From Nepenthes gracilis (Eukaryota > Streptophyta > Magnoliopsida > Caryophyllales > Nepenthaceae), in the NCBI GenBank assembly GCA_033239525.1, contig BSYO01000028.1, positions 12,269,597 through 12,333,596 on the forward strand: 64,000 bases of DNA. Direction: 5' to 3'. Positions within the stretch are counted from its first letter, which is position 1, and each line of letters begins with the position of its first letter. Under the pieces are notes generated by a model, which saw only the letters and a list, made by a program, of their open reading frames with translations, was not told where the DNA came from and made no database searches. A program made the position numbers and the translations under genes. Below, in pieces: positions 24,256 to 36,200 of this stretch.

Positions 24256-27200
24256 TTATATTTATATTTTCTATTTTATTTTTCTTTTATTCCCAAACCC
24301 AAATCGGTATTCGGACAATAACATGGGCGTGCTCCGGCACTACTCCGAAATTTCGATCATTCCTCAAAATTTCATAATATTTTAATTTATTTTCACTATG
24401 TCCAAAATATCCAAAATTGAAATAAATATTAAAATAATTCAAATAGGATTCGAAATTTTACAGTTACCTTCTAATATCAAACTGTACTGACCAGCAACAT
24501 ATATTAGACAGCTGATCCTATTCATAATCATCAGAAATTCATTTTTCAGAAGCTTTCTTGAAAAGCTTTCCATTTTTTGTGTAATTTGAGCTTCAAGTTC
24601 AATCTAGCTTTAACTTACCTAAGTTTTATTTTTGTTTTGAAAAACACTTGTGAGAAAATATATTATTTATAGCTTCTGTTAAAAATCTCTTTTTTGAGTG
24701 TTTTTGAAAAGGTTCTAGATTGAAGCTTGGCAGAAAAATATAGAGCTATTTATGGAGAACTTCAATCAGTTTTTAGGAAGCTTTTTGGGAAATATTCAAT
24801 TTTAACTTTTTTTTTTTTTCAAAATTTGTCTCAACGGCGATGTTAAGTAGTCCCTTAAATTGCTAAGTATTTAATGACACGACCAATCTTAATGTAGCTC
24901 CTCCATGGTTTTGCATGCTTCATTGATTTGATCTTGATGATGTGAGTTTTGTCTTTATCCAAAAGATGGGAACTTTGTTGCACCATCATGTTCCAGAATA
25001 GTTGGGAGTTTGGACTTAAAATGCATTAGCCGAACTTGATCTGCACATAACATGAGCTATACTTTTCTAGATTTTCTATGAATTACAACACATGAAATCA
25101 ATAGTGCAACAATCTGTTGTTGTCGTCAAATGATTCAAAACCCATATATGTTCATGAGTTCAACAGAGAATAAATGAAGATATAAACCCATAATTTACCT
25201 ATCATTGAACCACACCTTTCCCATTTACCCATTCACGCAAACTATTTGTAAACAACTTGAAGGCTCTGTTGGTAAAGACTTGTTCAAACTTGTTTGTTTA
25301 GCTAAATGTAAGACACGGAGTCTAATTTTTAAACTCATCAACTAATTGAACCAAGCATGAACTTACCCAAGCCTTGCTCGGTTTGACTCATTTGCAACCC
25401 TACTCATGGATAAGGTTGCAAATGAACCAAGCTGTTCGCAGACATTTAGGAGGCTCGGCTCGGTAAAGGTTCGCTGAGGCTTGTTTGTTTAACTAAACAA
25501 GTAACATCTAAACCTAATATTCAAGTTCGTTAAGTAAACAAACCAAGCTTGAACATATCCAAGGTCAGAGTTGCCTCGACTCATTTGTAGCTCTAGTTGT
25601 AGTGCACTTTGAGGCCCTTATTTGAATATATGGCTATTTCTTTTACTTCCATCCTTTTCTATCTAAAGGGGGTGGATTCTAATGATCTTTTGCATTTTAT
25701 ATGGCTTCTCCTCTTCCTTTTTCATTTTTTTAATCCCTTTGTTGCTTTAGAATTCCTAGATTCAATTTAGCCTCTCAGTAGATTTTGTTTGTTGGTGCAG
25801 GATGCAAGAATTAGGGGGCAAGAGTGTGTATATATATATATGATTTCGTTCTATTTCTAATGTCGGTTTAACAAGAACTATTGGGAATTTGGGATAGACT
25901 TGCTAACTCTTACTCGTCTTTTAAGACAAAAGCTCCTATGCAAGGAGGGACTTCTACTATGGGGCTGACATATCTCGTTATATTGTCTCTTTTTATTTAT
26001 CCAAGGGTGTCATGAAGTTCCTTTACTGAGATATAATACCGTATCATCCACAATGATCCTTGGTTAGAGCTGGCAAATGCCAAACATGAATTCCCTTGAA
26101 GCCAGTTAAGTCGTTAAATGTAATAAGTATGGATGAAAATATCTATATTAGTATTAGTTGTGGTCATATCGGTATTAGACATCCGTACAATACATATTGG
26201 TATAGGATTTATTGGTTGGGAAAAAATTTTAAAAAATCATAAACTGACAAGGTCATATCAATTAATATTTTAACTCATTGACTAATATGGAAATATGTTG
26301 CGATATTGAAAAATATTGGTGTCTAAGTCTAAGGGCTGGAGAAAGTTGAAATTGGCTTGGTTGGGAGATCAAGATTGAGAAAGAAAGATCTGATTTGTTT
26401 GGCCATTGAAGATTGCACCTGAAATATTAAAAACACTTGTGAACACTAAAATTAGAATGAAAGGGAGGAAGAATTACAATTTGATAGCTGCACACTTGGA
26501 AAAAATGAAATTAATGAAGTGATAACTATGTGCTTCAAATTTCCTTAACTTACATTCTCTCCTTATCTGGCTTCAAGCTTATGCTGCTAAGTAACTAGTC
26601 CTTTCTATACATTCCAACAAACACACAAGAGTCACACTAATGTTCTTACAATAATATAAGAAATGCTAGTAAAGCCACACTACCTATTTGACTACACAAC
26701 TAATAACACAGAAAAAATGACTTATGGAACTTGTGAACATCAGAGTAAATTAGAGCAGATTTTGGGCAATTTGCAAAATATTATATGCAATTATGAATCA
26801 CATATCATTGAGTATAATATATCCTAGTATTCTATTCCTCTGAGATTTATAAAGAAAAAACTGCTTTAGGGGTAAACATTAAGAAAATTTTTAGAAAATT
26901 AAAAGAACTAAAGAGAAACAAAAGAATAATACAAGACCGGGGAGGGCAGTGAGATACCATACTTGATGGAGGTTGTTGCCACCAAAGTGTGAAACTGGGT
27001 TGACATTTTGTGCAAAAAGGAAGGGGAAGTGGAACTTTGTAAGGGGAAAGAGAAATAGGAGAGTAAAAGGGCCAAAGGTAGTCTAGACAAATGATAACCA
27101 ATTTTGATCATGGATGACATATTAGTATTGGTATTGGCTGTAATCATATTTGTATTGAACATATTAAACACTATGTAATGGTATCGGATATATTGAAGGA

Positions 27201-30200
27201 GAAAAACTTTCTAAAAGTTATGAGCTGATAGGGTCATAATAGCCGATGTACTAGTTGTAACGGCTAATATGGAATTATATTATGATATTGTTGTGGTATC
27301 GGGTAATATTATTATTGGGGGACCCCTATATCGATCATCAATGATTCTGACTATTCAAATTCCAAAATTCTTAGAGTAAACCCCTCTTCATTATTTTTTG
27401 AAAAGTGAAAGTCAAGCCAATTTTGTGCCCCTTTTGTCCTTCTTTTGCAGAATGAAATTAGTTAGAATGACAAATTAACAGCATTAGAAGAGTGATAAGA
27501 GTCATTTTTTTCGGGTCTGACATTGCTGTCACTGAATCCCATTTCTGAGAATCTCAACCTAATTTCAACCTTATTTTTATCAGTTTAAGTTTAACTCAAA
27601 ATGTAGAGAATCGGGTTCAACTCAGCAGGAATACTATAATTAAAGCTGGTAAAATTACATCTCTAAGCAGATTAAAAAAATGTTTTTTGGTATAACTTGC
27701 TATCAGACGAGAGCCCATTGAATGAAATCATAAAATTTGGTCACCTCAGCCAACCACTGCTTCCTGATAGTCCTTGTTCTTGTTGATAACTAGCATATGG
27801 TTTTCTTGTGTGTAAACTAGACCAATGTAGTCATGCTGTTTAACTGTCACACTCACTCTTATATTTGCTCTTTTTCAATCAGCGAACATGGGAAAGGGCA
27901 AAGCTGGCTTCTACATTGGATCATGTCGGTAAGTTTATTTAAATGGACCTACATGTTTGTGATTTTATTTTTCTAATGGTAGAACTAATTCTGTGTGGAG
28001 ACCAGAGAATTTCTTGAAAGTAATCAAATTATAATGTGTTGGCTTATCTAGTTGTTTTGCAACTTCTACGACTTATTTCATTATTCTAGATGGAGAAAAG
28101 GCTTAAGCTTATCCTGTGTAACTGACAAGGATATTCATCTGAGTTGGGGATTAGACCCTTTTTAGCCTGTTTATCCCACCCATGGATGAAAAAATCAATA
28201 TTAGTATTAGTTTTGATTGTGGCAATATTGGTGTCAGATATATTGTAAAGAAAAAATTTATAAAAATCTTAAACTAATAAGGATGATATATCGCAATATA
28301 TTATTGATATGGTAACATATTATAATATTGTCGTGGAATCAAAAAATATATGTATTAGGTGCTTGATATCGATACTTGTATGTCGATACTTGCATTTATA
28401 ATCTTGCTGCTTACTGCTCAGTTGCTTCGACAATTGCTTTAGGGCACAAATCAACAGTAGAGAAGTATATTCTCTGAATCTTCCAACTTTGCTAAATTCA
28501 TAGTCAGGATCCAGAGGAACATTAATATTTAGTTCGTTATTTGTAATTAACACGTGCAATGTACTCAGAATAATATTGTTGCCAAAAGGATATGATATTA
28601 ATTATGTGGAGTAGATATTTGACCCAAATATGTTTATAGGAAACAGCTTCATCCCATTAAATTTCTTGATACTGATCACCTATACACTTGAATTGCATAT
28701 TACTATACTAGATGTATTCTATTTGCTTATAATACATCACTCATTTGTAACATTTGTGTCATAACTTCTTCCTGTTTAGTTGTGGCAACGGATGATGAAA
28801 AGATTGCAGAATGCTGTCAAGCATTTGGTGCTGATGTGATAATGACTTCAGAATCTTGCCAAAATGGTATAATCTATGATTTTTGTTTTATTTTTTGCTT
28901 CCTTGTAGTCATCATTATCATCATGATTGCCATTATGAGGCTGCATGTTTTAATTTGATTTTGCTGATGAATTGTAATGCTTATTTTAACTTACAGGTAC
29001 GGAACGTTGCAATGAAGCACTTCAAAAGCTTCCAAAGAAGTACGATATTGTTGTCAATATTCAAGGGGATGAGCCTTTGATTGAACCTGAGATAATTGAT
29101 GGGGTTGTTAAAGCTCTGCAGGTGAGTTCATTTTTCTCACGTTTTGCTGCTGCTTAGAACTTTTAGCCCAGTAATGTGGCTGAAAAAGATTGCATATATC
29201 TGCATGGCAGGGATGAGAATATTGGAATTGATATCAGTTACGGTGATATCGGTATTGAATATGTTAGATAATACGTATCGGTATCAGATATGTTGGAAGA
29301 AATAATTTTAAAAATCATAAACTAATAGAAAAATATTGGCCGATATGTTGTCATTATAGTAATATATCGCAATATTATTGTAATATTAAAAAATATCGAT
29401 ATCGGGAGGCCAATATAAATACATATCATCCGATATTTTTATCTGTGCTATACAACCTAATCAATACTTCCAAGTCACACTCCATAATCTATTTTTTGTT
29501 TGGAGAATTCCCTTCAACATTCTTTTTCCTTTTTTCCCAATGCTCAGTATCTCTTTTGTGAATTGTTGTGTCAGGTGATTTTTTATACTTTTTTATTCGC
29601 AGTCTACCACTGATTTTCTAATTAGTTTTTTTAATCTGATTGCTTTGTGTTATAAATTAGCTCGTCTAAGTTTGAGAAGAAAAATAGTTCTTTTGATCTA
29701 AATGTATATACTTTTCTCAAATACTTTAAAGACTTTTCTGCTGTGAATTTCAAGAATTTGCCACTACATTTCTTTTCTGGGATGAGTTGTGGTATTTAAT
29801 TGTGATAAATGATGCTCTTCATGAATTTTTTGATGGTAGAAGAGGCCTTTTGTAAGGTGACTAATTGTCACCTTATATCATTATGCTGACAATGGACAAA
29901 AATATTGGTATCAATATTGGTATCGGTATTGATATTCGTCATATTCATATTAGTATAGGATCTATCGGGAAGAAATTTTTTTTCTAAAAATCATAATTTA
30001 ATAGGGTCATATCGACCGATATATCAGTTTTATCGGTTAATATTGGAAACATATCACAATATTCTCTCGATATCAGAAAATATTAATAGCAGGAGGCTAG
30101 ATACCGATATATGTTGACCAATATATATCATATTAGCTCATATTTGCATCAATATTATAGACTTTGATGTCTTCTGGATCTGGATTGCTGACGGGTTAGG

Positions 30201-33200
30201 GTGCCGTTCGGTCTTCGGGTCAAATTGAAGCAAATCCGATTCCTGTGCTCCTTGACTTGGATTTTGCACACTACAATTCAAAAATAGGAAGTCAGAGGAT
30301 TGGCGGGACTCGTTCTCCAATATGTCTTCTGACGCTCAAGTCAGTAATCTTTCCTTAGGATATGAAAGATGCAAAAATAAAAATATACAAATGATAATGC
30401 AAGGAAGGGCTTTTTTTAGTCTAATTCGGAGGTTGTGTTCGGCAAGGAGCGGCTTTTGTGGCAATGCGCTCGTGGGGAGCGGCTTTGATGTCTGGGGGTG
30501 AGAATGGCGAGGGAATTCTCTTGAGGCTCTGTAGATAGAGCGCAGTCTCTTAGGAGCTCTTTAGAAGTAGCGTTTGAGGACCGGTATCAATGTCAATGTA
30601 GGTGTTGATGTGAGCATGTTTTTGGAGTCTATAATAAGGGCTTTTTATAGCCTCTAGGCTAGCTCAGCCTTGTTTGGGCGGTAAAGCTGGCTGCCAGTTG
30701 CCCCACACAAACTAGGTGGGCTGGCATGAGGATTACAGACGCTAATTTAGGCAACTGTGATCAGTCGAAGGGGATTCTTTCCTTCCTTGGGGAGATGCTG
30801 TATGCGGCAAATATTAGAATTGTCATTACGGGAGATACGCTAAGTTGGGAGTTGCTATTCCTAGAGAGATCACGATCTAGGGCAATATTCGGAGTTCTGG
30901 CTGGTTAAGGCATATGATCTTTAATGCGTGGAAATGGTGTTGTGAGCCGTTCGGATTGAGTTGTAGTTGGTTGGCTAAAGTGTTGTTTTCGGTCAACGGA
31001 AGCGTTGACTGACCTCTAGGCTTGTGGACCGATTGCCTCCTAGGCTGGCCGCTAAATTCGTGGACCTTTGCACTGGGTCGGCTCATTTCTACCATCCCCA
31101 TCACTACCCCCCCTGTCGGGGGGTTTGAATTTTCAACCCCCGGCATGTTCATGGGATGAGATGTGACATGCCTTATCGCATTTTCCCCTACTACTCCTTA
31201 CCCAGGCCATCCTCAGATTCCTTCCTTTACTGTTTCTGGCGTGATTCTCCTGCATTCTTGATTTTTTGCAAATTTGCTGGGATGGGAGATCTTTAGCATT
31301 TAGTGGCGCTTTGATTCCTTCATGCGTTATAAATTGAGGGCTTGGTATGCCTCTTTGCATCACATTCTGCCTCTATTAGCAAAGTGGTGTGGGAACCCAA
31401 AGTTGCCATGAGGCTTGGTGCTTCGGCTGCTGGAACCGGTGGGGATCTTGCCCCTAACATTCGATGGTGTCATCTTGAGACACATATACGATCTGCCTTG
31501 GCCACCCCTTTTCATGTAGGGAGCTATCTTGGTCATCCCTTTTCGTACCCGTTCCCTAGTCATGCCTGTCGCTATAAATTGAGTGGGGCGAGGCCTTCAT
31601 TTCTCTATGCCTTCGCCTTGGGCATCGGCTTGCCTTTGGAATGGGCTCATGCACCTCGAGAACAGATGTCTTTGTAGTCTCGTCCTGCTGCTGGTAGGGT
31701 TAGTGGTAGGTCTCCGGTCTCGAGGCTATTTCCTTATCGCGGGATGAGGCTTTCCTTACCCTTTGGCTCCCTCTGGATTGCAGCATTCCTTTGTGGCGGG
31801 CCCTTGTTCTGATTCATGATGTGCCATTCTCGGGGGCCACGCTTTATTGCTTACCGGATGCATTCCAGTCTCCTGTACAGGCTTCACTTGGTGGCGTGCT
31901 TATTAGGGAGTTTGCTGTGGTTAAGTTCCATATATCTCTGATGAACCGGCCATATTCCACCACATACGGCCGTCGTCAAACCTAACCTTTTCACATATAT
32001 GGTATAACACTAACTTGGTGGATATAAAAATTTTTCCTTTTCTTTTATATATATACCATTCATTTCGTATACAGGATCGTTTAAGGCCGAACTCCTTGAG
32101 TTGGCCATCACAATGTTAAGTCTCACACCTGTACTTAGATTGGTCGAATACCTGACATGACATGAGATGCTACTAGAAATATCACTTCATTCTTCCATAT
32201 TATACTTACGAAACATGCTAACATCCATAAATTCCTTTATACGCTTTTTTTTTTCTTCTCAAAACATCAAAAGAAAAGTACATCAATTCTCCACTAATTA
32301 GCTTCAAATTGATGGGTTACTTCATACAACTCTAGATTTCGTCCTTCATAAGCTTCTCATCATCGAAAAATGGCAAGAGTAAGTTCTGAAGCCCTAGATG
32401 GTTGACATTAACATACATATAATCGAATTAAGTAGAGATCCATAACATAAACTTAGCATGCGAAAAGTCATCATACCACTTCTTCTTAAGTTCAGAAATT
32501 CTGGTTCTTCTTCTTGTTATCTTTTCTTCAGAAAATTTATAAAAAAGCACAGATTTTTAGGGACCGGACGGGAGCGAACAACATCGAGGAATGGTTGTGT
32601 GTTACCCCACAACCTAGAGCTGTATCCTTTCATTATGCTCCCCGAGGCGGGAGGTAATGCCTTTATCCCGGCATACGGGGCCGTAGTCCGAAAGCCTTAT
32701 GCCAGCAAAAGCCTCCCCCTGTGACCCAGGAGGCAGTCCTCGAGTGTCACTCCAATATCCTTCATCCATCTTTAACAGCAAGTTTAATGGAAACTCGATT
32801 CTTAGTTTATATCTTTTAATGGCCATCCATCATAGTTCAAGAGTCGGAAGTCGTAGAGTTCCACTTGCTGTCCGGATTACATACATTTTTCCTTGTTCTT
32901 ATAGCATTTATTCTTAACTTCAAACGATTGAAGTCTGTAAAGCCTTTCCTTTAATATCTTAAAACCGAAGGTCTTTTGCCAAAATATCAGAGGTCTTACT
33001 CATCAAAGCCGGAGGTCTTTACTCAAAAGCCGAAGTTCTTTTTTATCAAAAGTCGGAGTTCTTTTTAATAAAAGCCGGAGGTCTTTTTAACAAAAGCCGA
33101 AGTTCTTTTTGGTTAAAAGTCGGAGTTCTTTTATCCAAAGCAGGAGGTTTTTACTCAAAAGCCGGTTTCAAAATACATGCTCTTAAAGCCGGTTCAATTT

Positions 33201-36200
33201 TCATTGGACGAATTCCGATTTCAAACACATGCTCTTAAGGCCAATTCCAATTTCCGGTTTCAAAACATGCACTAAGGCAGGTTTCAATTTCATGGGCCAA
33301 TTTCCGATTTTGAAATATGCTCTAAGGCCGATTTCAATTTCATGGTATACGTTGCCGGTTTCAAATCACACTTTAGGGCCGGTTTCGATTTTGTGGCACA
33401 CCTGCCAACTACCTTTCTCTTAACAAGCTGGAGGTCGTTTATCAAAAGCCAAAGGTCATATATCAAAAGCCGAAGGTCTTTTCTCGAACGTCGGAGGTCT
33501 TTTATCAAAAGTCGGAGGTCTTTTTCCTTAAACATGCAATTAGCGAAGTTCATGTGGATCAACAAATAACCATACTTCGTGCATAAAGAAACTAAACATC
33601 ATGAATAACATAACCTCTTTTAAACATGCGGTTAACGAAGATTCTCCTTTAAATCAAACGATCAGAACAAATATTATACATATCGCAACATGAGTTCATA
33701 AAAAATCAGACATACTTGCGTTGCAAACATGCGTATACTTGCTTTACAAAATGATCTTAAAAAGGGGTGAGTATACTTGCCTGAATTCCTTTACTTTGCC
33801 TTGAAATTCTGGTTTTTCCTTCACTAGACAATTCTATTGAGAGCCTCTTCCTAACCCCTTTCCTTAAGCTTTCGCTTCCTATTTATAGGACTTTGGGTCT
33901 GATGATGGTAGGTAGGGCCGACCACTCGGGGTGGTTGGGATAGGCTACCTACTTATGGTTATTTACTCTCTACTTTTCGTAGGGGTTTTTTTTATTATTT
34001 CGGTCAACATTGACCGGATTTGGGACTCCGCATTTTTTGGTTAACTAGCCTTGACCGATTTAGCCGTTTCTTCCGCACATTCCGGTCAATATTGACCGGA
34101 TTTTACTTATCTTTAACAATTCCGGTCAAGGGGTGTTGACTAGATTACTTTCTTATTTCTTTACTTCCGGTCAACTAGCGTTGACCGGATACTTTCTCAA
34201 CTCATCTTTCGGTCAACTGGCGTTGACCGGATAGCCCTTTATTTTTCTCAACTTTTTGATTATATAGACTCGATGTCGGGAATTTTCTATATTCTAGGAT
34301 CTGGGCCCTTACAATATCTCTTTTTCTTCGTTGTTTCCTTTTGTTGTGCGCCAGCTTCTGGATGCCTCGTAACTTGTAAAGGGAAATGAATGGAACTAGC
34401 AATTACTTTTGCTTGCGCTGTTTTCGCCTTTGTTTTTTTTTTGCTAGATCGGGTCGTCTAGTCAAATTGATGGGACGCCGGACTAGATCGTTGATCAGTT
34501 ATGCCGGCCGTATGCCGGTCTGGATGGTTGACCAATCAGCTGGGTCTGGAGTTGGGCTGGACTGGTCCCGGGTTAGGCGAAGTTAGAGTCGGACAAGATT
34601 GCTGAGTAGTCAAGTTGGTTGGAAGACTTGGCCAGACTAGATTGCTAGCCAGTTGGCCAAAACAGGAGCCAGACTGGTTTGTTGACGGGTCAAATCGGAC
34701 GAGAATCGGATAGGATAGTTGACCGGTCAAACCGGTAGGAATTCGAAGTGGGTCATTGGCACGTCAGTCTGGCTTTGAATTCATCATATTTACCTGCTGC
34801 CGATTTGGTGTCCTCGAGAAGTGGAGCGTAGTGACCTAGGAGGTTGCGCCGTTCTGACTTCTGACCCGTCTCATTCCACCGTCCAAGTAAAGTGCCAGGG
34901 CTCTTATTAACGCGTTAGACGAGGGCCTTGACGCCCTTTGGTGCCGACATGTGTCAGGCCATTATGCACACGCCTTCTCGAGGCGCTATCTTGAAATTCG
35001 AGTAGCATCCTTTATAAAAGGATGCCACTTTGCCACTCTATTTCACCTCTCTTCTTCTACTCAAGCCGCTTTCTCTCTCGCCTCTCTGCAACTTGCCATT
35101 TTCTATTTTCATGGCCCTCAAAGTCGACGCAATTGGTTCCGTTCTCACTGTCACCGACATCGAGACGTTATATCTGCCGTACACCATTCCTACTGCCATT
35201 TTGTATGCTGTGCCAGGAGAGCGCGATAGGGCCTATTCTCTTCCAGAGGGATCCGTCACAATTCACGAGGTTCACTTGCGGAGTGGCCTTCACTTCCCCC
35301 TCCTGGGGGAGTTGTGTGAGATCCTGGTGGCCCTTGGTGTCCCAATAGCGAGATACAATGCCAATGCTATGAGGTATTTATGCTCTGTGTGTATTTTTTC
35401 GTCACCGAGGGAGGGCATTGACTGCAGTGGCGATGAAGGTGGTTTTTCGATTTTTGCTAAAGTTGGGATTGGATTTTGCTATCCCCATGATAGTTGCATA
35501 TAAGCAGGGTCATCCCCAATTCGATCATGAACCGGAAGAACTGATTTTTTTTTATTAGGGTATCTCCCGACTGGCCCCTTTCTAGGGATTGGGGTAATGT
35601 GCCAGTGTCATTCACCGGTAAGGCCTTGCGTGAGGAGGCGGAGTCCGTCTAGCTGCTGATGGAACTGATTCGAGCGAATCCGGATGTTTTTAAGAAGGAC
35701 TGCCTTCAGTTCTTTGAGGCGCTTGTACCGGCACGGTGAGGTCTTCCCATGGAGGGTACTGGAGCCATTGCCCCTCAGCCTGCCTAGTCCAAGATGAAGG
35801 TTGGGACCCTATTTATCCGGGATCCGTCTGAGAGTCCATCTCAGCGGCGAACTATATCGTCTCTTGCGTCTCCTTCATCCTCCACCACCCAGGGCTTGCC
35901 CATGGCAGAGCGTATGCCTGATCCACCGTTCGGACTCGACAGTCCAATCACCCCGGTCCGACAGTCTGGTCACCCTTCAAATTAAATAGTCTGGTCGCCA
36001 TTCAAACTCGGCAGTCCGATCGCCATTCGAACTCAACAGTCAGTCCACCCCAATCCGGCAGCCTGATCGCCCCCTCGGACTTGGCTTTGCCTGATTGCCC
36101 CTCGAACTCCACTCCTTGTTGACCTTAAGAATGGTGGCCTAGTAGCTCGCCGCATGTGCAAAGGCCACAATACTCCATCTCGGCATTGAACCTGCTCACG

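Larger units (their letters stand above)
32000..34313 (-). mobile_element. Probable second Gypsy (Tekay-like) LTR, left border unclear
   Basis: On the minus strand it begins TGTAAGGGCCCAGATCC at 34313, like the TGTAAAATTT... start of the solo LTR at 24462. It shares a layout with that LTR: a GTATACTTGCC...TTTACT segment at about 33770 parallels GATACTTACC...TTTATACT at about 23862. The segment around 32600-32740 (accountably GC-rich, with CCCCGAGGCGGGAGG) parallels that near 23490-23590. The left border and a target duplication could not be fixed; the start near 32000 is estimated from the length of the other LTR. Confidence 0.45.

Noticed and set aside
23919..24321. Pro/Arg-rich open frames in GC-rich DNA of KDSB intron 1
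   Set aside because: They fall entirely inside the solo LTR bounded by GTTAC duplications.
32962..33535. CRISPR-like alternation of repeat and spacer
   Set aside because: Plant nuclear DNA; the units are variable, directly adjacent and lack unique spacers. It is a minisatellite in an LTR.
30138..33569. Several open frames of 60-110 codons in the Gypsy complex
   Set aside because: They lie in LTR or minisatellite DNA; repeated RRSFIKS-like text reflects the DNA repeat and no retroelement domain is present.
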